From positions 1 through 39,211 of the forward strand of contig CAIMZS010000412.1 of the NCBI GenBank assembly GCA_903846015.1: a stretch of DNA of 39,211 nucleotides. Direction: 5' to 3'. Below the pieces are notes generated by a model. That model was not told where the DNA came from. It worked only from the letters and a program-made list of their open reading frames with translations, and searched no databases. Source of the stretch: an uncultured Anaerolineae bacterium. GTDB taxonomy: Bacteria > Chloroflexota > Anaerolineae > Anaerolineales > Villigracilaceae. Shown one piece after another: positions 8,853 through 16,813 of this stretch. Numbering within the stretch: the first letter of the stretch is position 1; the number at the start of each line of letters is the position of its first letter. A program made the position numbers and the translations under genes.

Positions 8853-9916
8853 ATCTCACCATTCACTCAAATATCCACGATTACGATGTATTTTTTGAAG
8901 ATTCGCCCGATTTTATCCAGCATTTGGCAATTCAACCCAATTCCTGTTACATAGTGGATGAAAATGTTTGGACGATTTACCAAGAAACCTTGCTCAGTGT
9001 TCTCCCGAAAATCGAAACTATCATTCTTCCAATTAACGAAGACCGAAAAAACCTGGCAACTGTGCAGGAACTTTACGATCAATTGGTTGAGCGACCTGCA
9101 AAACGAAATATGAATATCATCTCCATTGGTGGCGGAATTCTTCAAGATATTACTGGATTTGCAGCATCAACAATTTACCGCGGTGTAAATTGGATATTTG
9201 TGCCCACAACCCTTTTAGCCCAGGCTGACAGTTGCATTGGCAGTAAAACATCCTTGAATTATCACAAATACAAAAACCTGATTGGAACTTTTTACCCTCC
9301 AGCCAATATCCACATATTTACTCAATTCCTACAATCGCAATCCGATTCAGACTTTTCCAGTGGCTTTGGTGAGGTGATAAAACTCCATCTAATGGGTGGC
9401 AGGGACCTATTTTCCAACCTGGTTGAACTTTCCCAATCAGTAATCAACCGCGAGCCTCGCGTTTTACACAAAATTGTTCAACAATCCCTGAATGTAAAAT
9501 TAAGCTATATGTCGGGAGATGAGTTCGATACAGGCCGCCGCAATTTATTGAATTACGGACATGATTTTGGTCATGCCCTGGAAAGTACATCCAGTTTTGC
9601 AATCCCACACGGACAGGCAGTCATCTTTGGAATGCTTGCAGCCAACATCATAGCCCGGAAGCGAGGTCTGCTCAGCAGTGATCTTGAAAAAACGATTGCT
9701 AATAAATTACTCATTCCCAATTGGGTCAGCAAACCCACTATAAATGCGCTAGGTAAAAATGAGATGATTGATGCGATGAAAAAGGATAAAAAACGAACCG
9801 GCAATAATCTGGCTCTTATTATGATGAATGATACCTTTGAATTCACCCGCGTCAACGACCTTTTTCCTGATGAAGCAGCTTCCGCATTGGCCGAATTACA
9901 AATCATGCTCAATTAA
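8843..9916 (+). CDS. 3-dehydroquinate-synthase-like sugar cyclase
   Basis: A 357-residue member of the DHQ synthase / sugar-phosphate cyclase superfamily. Seen are the NAD-binding SIGGGILQDITGFAAS (94-109), PTTLLAQADSCIGSKTSLN (121-139) and KNLIGTFYPP, plus metal ligands Glu177 (GFGEVIK), His240 or His244 (NYGHDFGH) and His256 (PHGQAV). So the catalytic apparatus looks intact. The canonical GGKT loop of AroB is GSKT here, which argues for a separate clade. Family members close a linear keto sugar phosphate or ulosonate phosphate into a carbocycle (DHQ, DOI, valiolone types). The gene overlaps the SDR and follows a PEP-condensing synthase; no other aro genes are present. I therefore read it as a dedicated cyclase for a glycan precursor, not as the housekeeping aroB. 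Confidence 0.82.
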   Translation: MPVNLTIHSNIHDYDVFFEDSPDFIQHLAIQPNSCYIVDENVWTIYQETLLSVLPKIETIILPINEDRKNLATVQELYDQLVERPAKRNMNIISIGGGILQDITGFAASTIYRGVNWIFVPTTLLAQADSCIGSKTSLNYHKYKNLIGTFYPPANIHIFTQFLQSQSDSDFSSGFGEVIKLHLMGGRDLFSNLVELSQSVINREPRVLHKIVQQSLNVKLSYMSGDEFDTGRRNLLNYGHDFGHALESTSSFAIPHGQAVIFGMLAANIIARKRGLLSSDLEKTIANKLLIPNWVSKPTINALGKNEMIDAMKKDKKRTGNNLALIMMNDTFEFTRVNDLFPDEAASALAELQIMLN

Positions 9917-9932
9917 CGGTAAAAGAGTATCC

Positions 9933-10859
9933 ATGAAAATGATCAGTATCGTCACCCCCTGTTTTAACGAAGTCGAAAATGTCGAAGAATTGTGCCTGCG
10001 TATTCAAAAAATCATGTCAGGATTTCAATATGAATATGAGCATTTGCTAATCGATAACGGATCCAAAGACGGCACCATAGATAAAATCCGTGCACTCGCA
10101 TCATCCGATCCACACATTAAAGCAATATTGAATACACGCAATTTTGGCCACATACGCTCACCCTTCCACGGATTATTACAAGCTAACGGGGATGCTGCCA
10201 TCATCATGGCCTCGGATTTGCAGGACCCCCCCGAAAGAATTCCAGAATTCATTCGGCAGTGGGAAACGGGCTTCCTTGTTGTGATCGGTATAAAAACAAG
10301 CAGCCAGGAATCCGGTCTGTTCTATTTATTTCGCACTATCTATTATAAAATTTTGCGCAGCCTATCCGAAGTTGAATTGATTGAACATTTCACCGGTTTT
10401 GGATTATACGATCGCCAGGTCATCGATATTCTGCGCAAACTGAATGACCCCTACCCATATTTTCGAGGGTTGATTGCCGATATCGGCTTCCCCATCGCCC
10501 GAATCGAGTTCACCCAGCCTCGGCGTAAACGCGGAATCAGCAAGAATAATTTTTATACTCTCTATGATATGGCCATGCTCGGCGTAACTGGCTACACGAA
10601 AATCCCGCTTCGCCTTGCCACCATGTTTGGATTCCTTTCTTCCGTAATCAGTTTCGCCATTGGGGTTATTTACCTCGTTTACAAGCTGGTAGACTGGCAA
10701 AATTTTTCTCTTGGCCTGGCTCCGGTTGTGATCGGTCTTTTCTTTTTGGGTTCGGTTCAATTAGTATTCCTCGGAATAGTTGGGGAATACATCGGAGCGA
10801 TCTATACACAGGTCATGCATCGCCCCCTCGTGATTGAAAAAGAACGAATCAATTTTTAG
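9933..10859 (+). CDS. Family 2 glycosyltransferase with two C-terminal membrane helices (GtrB/ArnC-like)
   Basis: A 308-residue GT2 protein. I chose the ATG at 9933, 16 bases after the cyclase, because the fold starts directly with MISIVTPCFNEVENVEEL and an AAAAGAG-like site precedes it; a longer frame would only overlap the cyclase. The donor site is ASDLQDPPE near residue 90. Two hydrophobic helices near residues 225-290 end the protein, as in undecaprenyl-phosphate sugar transferases of the GtrB/ArnC/DPM1 type. It is the last gene of the TPP-NeuB-SDR-cyclase module, so it may load the product sugar on undecaprenyl phosphate. That link is inference from gene order. Confidence 0.85.
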   Translation: MKMISIVTPCFNEVENVEELCLRIQKIMSGFQYEYEHLLIDNGSKDGTIDKIRALASSDPHIKAILNTRNFGHIRSPFHGLLQANGDAAIIMASDLQDPPERIPEFIRQWETGFLVVIGIKTSSQESGLFYLFRTIYYKILRSLSEVELIEHFTGFGLYDRQVIDILRKLNDPYPYFRGLIADIGFPIARIEFTQPRRKRGISKNNFYTLYDMAMLGVTGYTKIPLRLATMFGFLSSVISFAIGVIYLVYKLVDWQNFSLGLAPVVIGLFFLGSVQLVFLGIVGEYIGAIYTQVMHRPLVIEKERINF

Positions 10860-10943
10860 CGCCTTGACAATTCTGATGGGTGGGATTGAAAATAATCTGG
10901 CTTGACCAACAAATATGGTGCAATAAACCACTGGAGGTCTTAG

Positions 10944-13064
10944 TTGCAGCCCTTTAATTACTCCATTCAAGACCTTCTTGGCGCCAGCCTGGCGTTTTTA
11001 CTATTCCCTTTTCTATTGGTCATTCCGGGCTACGTTACTGGCTGGGTTTTCAACCTTTTTGATTTTAAGCTACGATCATTACTTACCCGGCTGGGGATCG
11101 CCCTTGTTCTTTCGTTCTCGATCAGCCCAATCCTGATTTATCTTTGTTGGCGAATTGTATCCTTTGAATTTTCATTTATAGTTCTAACTGCGTTTTTTCT
11201 GGCTTTTATCAGTATTCTGGTAAAGAATAACCATCCAATCAAACAAGTTTACTCTTCCAAATATTCCAAAATTGCTATTTGTCTGGCAATTGGATGGGTT
11301 GCTTTTACATTTTTATCGTTGATCGATCTTCAGCTTGGCTCACGGCTGTATTATTCTGTAGTTTCAATCGATTACACCACACGGGTTTCCATCACAGATG
11401 CTGTCGCGAGAACAGGCGTTCCACCCATTAATCCAAGTTACTATCCAGGACATCCAGCAAGTCTCACCTCACTGTATTATTTTTGGTATGTGCTGACGGG
11501 TTTCGTCAACAAAATCGGCACGCACTGGATTAATGGTCGTAACGCTATGGCAGCCGGTACGGCCTGGGCCGGGTTGGGCTTGATGGCCGCCATCTCGCTT
11601 TATTTGCGGTTTCGAATCCCAATCGATTTCCGAAAACGCTGGCGCCTGGCATTCATCGGAATGGGATTATTGGCACTGGGCGGCTTGGATATTATCCCCA
11701 ATCTGATACTGCTCATTTCAACCCGACTTGCCCTCGGTAAATTCCTTTTTGACGGCATCATTGAACATTGGAATGAACAGATCGCGACCTGGTTGACCTC
11801 CATTCTCTGGGATCCCCATCATATCGCCAGTCTGATTGTATGCATGACTTGCTTAATGCTACTGCAAAACGCTGCCGGTAAAAAACGTCCTTACCAAATA
11901 GCAGCAATGGGCATCGCCGGGGTTGCACTTGCATCTTCGTTTGGTTTGTCGATATGGGTTACCATTGTTTTTTGTTCATTTTGGGCAGGTTGGTTCTTCT
12001 ATCTCATTTTTATTCAAAAACAATATTTTCTGGCGACCATGATGGCGCTCTCAGGCGTAACCGCTGTCATTATGGCATTTCCATTCATCCGTGATTTGCT
12101 AAATGGTTCTGGTTCTTATGCTGAATTCCCACTAGCCCTTAACATCAGGAAATTTAATTTCGCACTCCCCTTCATCCTTGGATTGCCTGTGATATGGCAA
12201 AACATAATCCACTTGTTGCTTCTACCCTTTAATTATTTCCTTGAGTTGGGCTTCTTTTTCAATGCAGCCATCATTTGGCTAAAACATGATAGAAAAAATA
12301 CGCAAATAAAAGAATTGCACATAAAATCTGAGATTTTTCTGCTCGTTACCACGGTTTTCCTGGCTTCTTTCGTTAAATCCACCGTAATCGGAAACAATGA
12401 TTTTGGCTGGCGCGCCTGGCTCCCCGGTCAGTTTATCCTGCTAATCTGGGGTACAGATGTTCTTTATCGAATTTTGGAAAACGAGAAGTTTTCGATAAAA
12501 AACCTGCTCAGACTCCCGAAGATTATCGAAAAAGAAAACTCTCTGCTCGCACTCTATTTTATTATCGGACTCATCACCACCGTTGCAAATGCCACTTATT
12601 TGAGAGCCTGGCCCCTTGCAATTGATGCAGGCTTGTCAATGCCGCACATGCTCAGCGAAGATACTCACCTGGGTGAGCGAAGCTATTCTGCCAGAAAAAC
12701 TTATGAATTTATCAACAGCAATATTCCTATCGGTCAGACCATTCAGAACAATCCTGTCATCAATCTCGACAGGCCATTGGGTCTTTACGGAAATCACCAG
12801 TCAGTAATTTCTAATATTTCCATCTACGGCATTTCACAAGATGAATATAACTTGTACGTCAGCAATATAAAACCAATATTTTATCCAACGGGTCTGCCAG
12901 AATGGAGTAGTATCGACCAGACCTGCCGGCAGTATTTTATTAATTTCATAATCATCGCAGATACAGATCCCCTTTGGCCAAGTTTACCGATGTTGGAATT
13001 AAAACGAGATGCACTGAATAAAAATGATTATTACGCAGTCTTTAAATGTGGGAATAGTCAATAA
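10944..13064 (+). CDS. Large polytopic membrane protein, possible GT-C transferase or polymerase
   Basis: A 706-residue protein with TTG as the likely start, backed by a GGAGG ribosome-binding site 6 bases upstream. About twelve or thirteen hydrophobic helices cover residues 10-560. After the third helix there is a loop of about 60 residues containing an aspartate (SIDYTTR) and a Pro/Tyr-rich stretch (GVPPINPSYYPGHPASL). The C-terminal 130 residues are soluble. The topology fits GT-C glycosyltransferases or O-antigen-type polymerases, which act on lipid-linked sugars outside the membrane. It is separated by 84 bases from the GT2 gene and is the last gene of the glycan locus. I do not recognise the exact family. 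Confidence 0.6.
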   Translation: MQPFNYSIQDLLGASLAFLLFPFLLVIPGYVTGWVFNLFDFKLRSLLTRLGIALVLSFSISPILIYLCWRIVSFEFSFIVLTAFFLAFISILVKNNHPIKQVYSSKYSKIAICLAIGWVAFTFLSLIDLQLGSRLYYSVVSIDYTTRVSITDAVARTGVPPINPSYYPGHPASLTSLYYFWYVLTGFVNKIGTHWINGRNAMAAGTAWAGLGLMAAISLYLRFRIPIDFRKRWRLAFIGMGLLALGGLDIIPNLILLISTRLALGKFLFDGIIEHWNEQIATWLTSILWDPHHIASLIVCMTCLMLLQNAAGKKRPYQIAAMGIAGVALASSFGLSIWVTIVFCSFWAGWFFYLIFIQKQYFLATMMALSGVTAVIMAFPFIRDLLNGSGSYAEFPLALNIRKFNFALPFILGLPVIWQNIIHLLLLPFNYFLELGFFFNAAIIWLKHDRKNTQIKELHIKSEIFLLVTTVFLASFVKSTVIGNNDFGWRAWLPGQFILLIWGTDVLYRILENEKFSIKNLLRLPKIIEKENSLLALYFIIGLITTVANATYLRAWPLAIDAGLSMPHMLSEDTHLGERSYSARKTYEFINSNIPIGQTIQNNPVINLDRPLGLYGNHQSVISNISIYGISQDEYNLYVSNIKPIFYPTGLPEWSSIDQTCRQYFINFIIIADTDPLWPSLPMLELKRDALNKNDYYAVFKCGNSQ

Positions 13065-13144
13065 AATTTATCAGCCAACTCAATCATATTATCTCGGAAG
13101 TTCGCAGGGTTATGAGCAAAAAAAATGGCATGGTCAGGTAAAGA

Positions 13145-13315
13145 TTGACCTATTTTGCGGCGTTATTCGGGGTTTTGCTTGCGATAGTCCCGGTTCCGGC
13201 ACGAGAAATGATCGTTGTCAAATCCAAAAACCCGCAAAATAGTCGTATCTGTAATGGAACTTTCCTGGTTCTGATATTTTTTGTGGTTGTTTCGCATTGC
13301 CACCGGGCTGGTTAA
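13145..13315 (+). CDS. Possible small membrane/secreted protein (56 aa), doubtful
   Basis: A 56-codon frame starting with TTG. The translation has a hydrophobic segment at residues 3-18, a short polar middle with several Lys/Asn/Arg, and a second hydrophobic segment near 42-50. The preceding CAGGTAAAG is only a moderate ribosome-binding site. Both arms of an 11-bp inverted repeat fall in or next to this frame. It may be spurious; I list it because two hydrophobic segments in an uninterrupted frame within an otherwise gene-free stretch are suggestive. No family is recognised. Confidence 0.2.
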   Translation: MTYFAALFGVLLAIVPVPAREMIVVKSKNPQNSRICNGTFLVLIFFVVVSHCHRAG

Positions 13316-13320
13316 CAACA

Positions 13321-13391
13321 CCCTGTAAACAGGGCTAAAAAGCCCGATTTATCGGGCTTGCGCTCTAGCCTGGACGTTTACATGTCCAGGC
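13321..13391 (+). terminator. Three consecutive hairpins with overlapping alternative pairing
   Basis: CCCTGT/ACAGGG (13321-13334), AGCCCGAT/ATCGGGCT (13341-13358) and GCCTGGAC/GTCCAGGC (13368-13391) are perfect stems. GGGCT/AGCCC (13332-13345) can form instead of the first two. There is no clear T-run. A bidirectional or Rho-independent-like end of the glycan operon is the simplest reading; an attenuator is possible. Confidence 0.5.
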
Positions 13392-13653
13392 AAACCACAA
13401 ATTCCGTTAGAATTCAAAAAATCAACGCAGCCACCGCCTCCAGCACTTTAGTGCCCTCGCAGCCAGTGTTCCGTACGGAAAGTCCCCACAATAAGCCGAG
13501 CAATATTCAGATTGAAACTTAGCGGGCATGCGGATCTTTTCTTTACACAACCTTCAAAATGACTTTACCAATACTTTATAGCTTGCGGCTATACTATACA
13601 ATGCCGAGCGGAAATATTTAAATCATCAGAGAATATGAAGGCGAAATAACATT

Positions 13654-14337
13654 TTGACCAAAATACTGGTAATCGATGATGAACCATCCATCGTCAATCT
13701 GATCAATGCTTACTTGAAGCCTGAAGGATACGAAGTCTTCACCGCTTCAGACGGCAATTCCGGAATAAGAGCTGCACGTGCTTTCAAGCCAGACCTGATT
13801 ATTCTCGATGTTATGTTGCCGGGAATGGATGGGATTGAACTTCTCACGCGTTTGCGGCGTGAATCGAATGTTTATGTGATCCTGCTGACCGCAAAAACTG
13901 AAGAGACCGATCGTATCGTCGGGTTGACTGTCGGCGCAGACGATTACGTCACCAAACCATTCAGCCCGCGTGAATTAGTGGCGCGTGTCAAAGCGGCCAT
14001 CAGGCGCTTCCAGATGGGATCTGCTCCAGGAGGCAATGATTCCGTATTGACCTTCAAAAAAGTGCAAATCGATAAGGGCGCCAGAAAAGTAACGGTCAAT
14101 GCTCAACTGGTAGATCTTACCGCTATCGAATTCGATCTCTTACACGCGCTGGCTGAGAATCGCGGCCGAGTGCTTTCCCGTGAACAGCTGCTTGAAAAGG
14201 TTTGGGGCGGGGAGTATTTTGGTGAAATGCGCGTTGTGGATGTTCACTTGGGGCATTTGCGTCAAAAGCTTGGCGAAGAGAGCCTGGTAACCACTGTGCG
14301 CGGAGTGGGTTATCGCTTTGAGGATGACCCGCTATGA
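13654..14337 (+). CDS. OmpR/PhoB-family response regulator
   Basis: A 227-residue two-domain regulator that starts with TTG; the only nearby ATG (13635) runs into a stop after three codons. The receiver domain (1-115) has the acidic pocket Asp8/Asp9, the phospho-acceptor Asp52 (ILDVMLPGMDG), the switch Thr in LLTAKT and the Lys in VTKPFSP. The C-terminal winged helix (about 130-225) shows the typical LTAIEFDLLHAL, SREQLLEKVWG, VDVHLGHLRQKL and VRGVGYRF. It binds DNA when phosphorylated by the histidine kinase encoded immediately downstream, whose ATG overlaps its TGA by 4 bases. Targets are unknown; the redox/metal genes that follow are the natural candidates. Confidence 0.93.
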   Translation: MTKILVIDDEPSIVNLINAYLKPEGYEVFTASDGNSGIRAARAFKPDLIILDVMLPGMDGIELLTRLRRESNVYVILLTAKTEETDRIVGLTVGADDYVTKPFSPRELVARVKAAIRRFQMGSAPGGNDSVLTFKKVQIDKGARKVTVNAQLVDLTAIEFDLLHALAENRGRVLSREQLLEKVWGGEYFGEMRVVDVHLGHLRQKLGEESLVTTVRGVGYRFEDDPL

Positions 14338-15503
14338 TTAAATATATTCAAAATCACCTGGGCGTAAAGCTGCTCTTTTCTTACATAGCGATTCTCATCG
14401 TGATCGTTGTTGTTATGCTGATCGTGATCCCATTTTCTGCGCCTTACGCCTACAACCGTTACATGATGGCGTCCGGCACACCGCAACCAGGCATGGGAAC
14501 TGGCATGATGGGGCAAGGACAGAACCAGGGCGGTGGACTGGGAATTGGTCGCGGACCAGGCCAGGGTCAGGGGCTTGCGAATTTCCGCGCCGGACTGGCT
14601 CTGTCGCTGATTTATGCCATGCTGGCTGCCACAGTGATTGTAGCCTTGGTGAGCGTATTCTTCACGCGCAGTGTGGTTGCCCCCCTGCGCGAGATGACCC
14701 TTGCATCACAACGCATCGCCAAGGGTCATTATGATGAACGCGTCAAAGTCAATGGCGCGGATGAGCTTGCAGTACTTTCGGACAATTTTAACCAGATGGC
14801 AGGCCAGCTGGAAGGGGTCGAGGCGCTGCGCCGCCAGCTTATCGGCGATGTCAGCCACGAACTACGCACGCCGTTGACTGCCATCAAAGGTTACATGGAA
14901 GGTCTCATGGATGGTGTTTTCCCACCCGAAGCTGAGACGTACCAACAAATCTTTACCGAAGCCGACCGCCTGAGCCGTCTTGTCGATGATTTACAGGAGT
15001 TAAGCCGCGTCGAGTCCAAAGCTTACGCTTTGGAACTTCAGCCGCTGGACTTTTCCATATTTGTGGAAACAGCTATCAAACGGCTGTCTATTAATGCGCG
15101 AAATAGGCAGATCGAGCTCCGCTCAAATATCCCTGCTGGCCTTCCACGTGTTGTAGCAGATCCAGACCGCATCACACAGGTACTGACCAACCTGTTGGGA
15201 AATGCAATTGCTTATACTCCCGATGGGGGATCAGTAACCATAACTGCTTCCAGACAGGTGGAAAATGTTCTTGTCTCCGTAATGGATACCGGCATTGGTA
15301 TCTCGCCGGAACATCTGGCGCATATTTTTGATCGCTTTTACCGGGTGGATAAATCCAGATCGCGCCAGGCAGGCGGTGGGTCAGGGATTGGATTGACCAT
15401 CGCCCGGCACCTGGTCGAAGCGCATGGCGGACATATTTGGGTTGAGTCGGCGGGCGATGGTCAGGGCAGCACCTTTGCTTTTACCTTGAAAACCGTCGGT
15501 TAA
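14334..15503 (+). CDS. Sensor histidine kinase with Met/Gly/Gln-rich sensor segment
   Basis: A 389-residue membrane kinase. Helix 1 is at about residues 13-36. The extracytoplasmic segment is short (37-85) and of low complexity, with repeated Gly, Gln and Met (for example GTGMMGQGQNQGGG). Helix 2 is at about 86-110, then HAMP, HisKA with His175 in GDVSHELRTPLTA, and HATPase_c with the N box (LLGNAIAYTP), G1 (DTGIGI), F box and G2 (GSGIGLTIA). It autophosphorylates and passes phosphate to the response regulator encoded just upstream. The Met-rich sensor could bind a soft metal such as copper, as Met clusters do elsewhere; this is a guess. The gene ends 3 bases from the convergent OsmC gene. 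Confidence 0.92.
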   Translation: MIKYIQNHLGVKLLFSYIAILIVIVVVMLIVIPFSAPYAYNRYMMASGTPQPGMGTGMMGQGQNQGGGLGIGRGPGQGQGLANFRAGLALSLIYAMLAATVIVALVSVFFTRSVVAPLREMTLASQRIAKGHYDERVKVNGADELAVLSDNFNQMAGQLEGVEALRRQLIGDVSHELRTPLTAIKGYMEGLMDGVFPPEAETYQQIFTEADRLSRLVDDLQELSRVESKAYALELQPLDFSIFVETAIKRLSINARNRQIELRSNIPAGLPRVVADPDRITQVLTNLLGNAIAYTPDGGSVTITASRQVENVLVSVMDTGIGISPEHLAHIFDRFYRVDKSRSRQAGGGSGIGLTIARHLVEAHGGHIWVESAGDGQGSTFAFTLKTVG

Positions 15504-15506
15504 TTT

Positions 15507-15965
15507 TTAGGTTGCAAAAACAGCGCCAGCAGATTCAGGCTGCTGAACCGCAGAATCAGCGGTCGCGAGAATTTCAAAGTCTGTTGTGATTTGCGCAGTG
15601 GCCCGAATAGTGGCAGCAACCGAGCAATATTTTTCTTCTGAAAGCTGGATGGCTTGCGCCACTGCTTTTTCTGTCAGGTTCTTCCCACCGATTTTGTAAT
15701 GCATATGGATTTTCCGAAACGCCCAAGGGGGATCCTGATCTTGCTCTGCGCTGGAACTGACTTCCAGGTGGGTGAGTGTCAACCGTTTCTTGGCCAGGAT
15801 TTCTACGACATCCACCGATGAGCAGGATGCCAATGCAATTAACAATAACTCGGATGGCTTGATCCCAATACCTTCATCTGGCGTGGAAAGAACTACTGAG
15901 TGATTCGTCGAGTCGATCCCTATAAATTGCTTGCCTTCAATCCATTTCACTGTCGCTGTACCCAT
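15507..15965 (-). CDS. OsmC/Ohr-family peroxidase-like protein
   Basis: A 152-residue protein of the OsmC/Ohr family. The two redox cysteines are visible: one in LIALASCSSVDVV (about residue 48) on the central helix and the second in EEKYCSVAATI (about 112). Family enzymes reduce organic hydroperoxides through a Cys-Cys cycle in the cytoplasm. It belongs to the YhfA/OsmC-like subgroup by its length and the KPSELLLIALASCS segment. The last 20 residues are an alanine-rich extension with no known role. It is encoded convergently to the histidine kinase, with an FmdB-type gene upstream on the same strand. Assignment to the family is secure; the substrate is not known. Confidence 0.88.
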   Translation of the reverse strand: MGTATVKWIEGKQFIGIDSTNHSVVLSTPDEGIGIKPSELLLIALASCSSVDVVEILAKKRLTLTHLEVSSSAEQDQDPPWAFRKIHMHYKIGGKNLTEKAVAQAIQLSEEKYCSVAATIRATAQITTDFEILATADSAVQQPESAGAVFAT

Positions 15966-16070
15966 GCTGCTCCTTGACGTATTCCATATTTAATATTGAT
16001 TTATTCTGTTCAGGTTTCTTACACATGTGGCTGTTTGTCAACGGCACACGGCCGTTATAGGTTACCCTGC

Positions 16071-16283
16071 TCAGGAAAAGCCGCCTCGGGATGGTCCACA
16101 ACTGCTGGAAGCACCGGCGGAATCCGAAGAAGCGGTTCCAAAAGAGGCAACTTTGGAAAGTTTCTTTTGCGTGTTCTGGCTCTCGCATTTTGGGCAGGCC
16201 GGGATGCGATCTGATTCAGAAAAGCGCATCATCTTTTCAAAAGCCTCGCCACATTCGTTGCAACGATATTCGTAAAAAGGCAT
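16071..16283 (-). CDS. FmdB-family zinc-ribbon protein
   Basis: A 70-residue protein starting MPFYEYRCNECGEAFE, the hallmark of the FmdB/CxxC_CxxC regulatory-type zinc ribbon. Cys8/Cys11 and a second pair in PACPKCES make the four-cysteine metal site. The C-terminal third is Ser/Gly/Ala-rich and disordered, which is usual for the family. A transcriptional role was proposed for FmdB, but the general function is unproven. A purine-rich GGAGA site precedes the ATG. It lies between the OsmC and NifX-like genes on the same strand. Confidence 0.9.
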   Translation of the reverse strand: MPFYEYRCNECGEAFEKMMRFSESDRIPACPKCESQNTQKKLSKVASFGTASSDSAGASSSCGPSRGGFS

Positions 16284-16315
16284 ATCTGGTCTCCTTCACT
16301 TAACTGATGGTCAGA

Positions 16316-16693
16316 TCAGTGCAATTTTTCCGGATGGTCAACAAGCGTTCCAGCCACATAGGCCTCCAACGCCAATTCTATATCACGTATATCGGTGATA
16401 ATCGGCTGAATGTCATGTTCCTGCAGGCTGAGATGCGCGCCTGTCCCCATGCCTCGTGATAGCAATGCCTGGCAGTCGGCAATTGGTGTAATCATGGCAT
16501 TATGGTCGTGATGATGATGTTCCCCTTCCGGCTCGGGCGCTGCGGCAACAGCAACTAGCTGGGGAAAGGATCTGGAAACGGTTTCGCGCTTGGTTACTTT
16601 GCCTGCATCAATGGTAAAGATTTCATAAAACTGCGCACGACCAAAATGTGCTGAAATAGTTTGGTGATCATCACTAACAATTGCGATTTTCAA
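16316..16693 (-). CDS. NifX/NifB-C-terminal-like protein (dinitrogenase FeMo-cofactor family) with His cluster
   Basis: I place the start at TTG 16693 (125 residues), because GGAG stands 6 bases upstream and family members begin MKIAIVSDD; the longer frame from ATG 16741 would run through an inverted repeat in the divergent promoter and has no ribosome-binding site. The fold is the small RNase-H-like domain of the NifX/NifY/NafY group (ISAHFGRAQFYEIF, then DCQALLSRGMGTGAHLSL). An insert near residues 58-67 carries EHHHHDHN, a likely metal-binding cluster. No nitrogenase genes are present. Stand-alone proteins like this are common in anaerobes and are thought to bind iron-sulfur or molybdenum-containing clusters; the function is unproven. 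Confidence 0.82.
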   Translation of the reverse strand: MKIAIVSDDHQTISAHFGRAQFYEIFTIDAGKVTKRETVSRSFPQLVAVAAAPEPEGEHHHHDHNAMITPIADCQALLSRGMGTGAHLSLQEHDIQPIITDIRDIELALEAYVAGTLVDHPEKLH

Positions 16694-16732
16694 GGTTTTC
16701 TCCGTTATTTTTTCTAAACGCGCTTCAAAAGT

Positions 16733-16789
16733 GCCGATCATCGGCTAACATAAATTATGCTTTCGCTGTATCCCAGAGTCAGGGATACA
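16733..16789. promoter_or_regulatory. Two inverted repeats in the divergent promoter
   Basis: GCCGAT-C-ATCGGC (16733-16745) and TGTATCCC-N7-GGGATACA (16767-16789) are perfect dyads in the 120-base gap between the NifX-like gene (-) and the AhpD-like gene (+). They are good operator candidates. A 13-bp odd dyad and a 23-bp dyad suggest two different regulators. Confidence 0.5.
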
Positions 16790-16813
16790 ATCACTATCAT
16801 GGGAGTACTGATC

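Larger units (their letters stand above)
13065..13653. other. 590-bp intergenic stretch with inverted repeats and hairpins
   Basis: No conserved gene is apparent between the membrane protein and the response regulator. It holds an 11-bp inverted repeat (13150-13160 with 13232-13242, arms 71 bases apart), a possible 56-codon reading frame (13145-13315), a cluster of three hairpins (13321-13391), and an AT-rich stretch at 13555-13610 with a TATACT box that could belong to the promoter of the two-component genes. Confidence 0.5.

Noticed and set aside
8843..9916. Housekeeping shikimate gene aroB
   Set aside because: No other aro gene nearby, altered GSKT loop, and tight coupling to a NeuB-like gene and glycosyltransferase.
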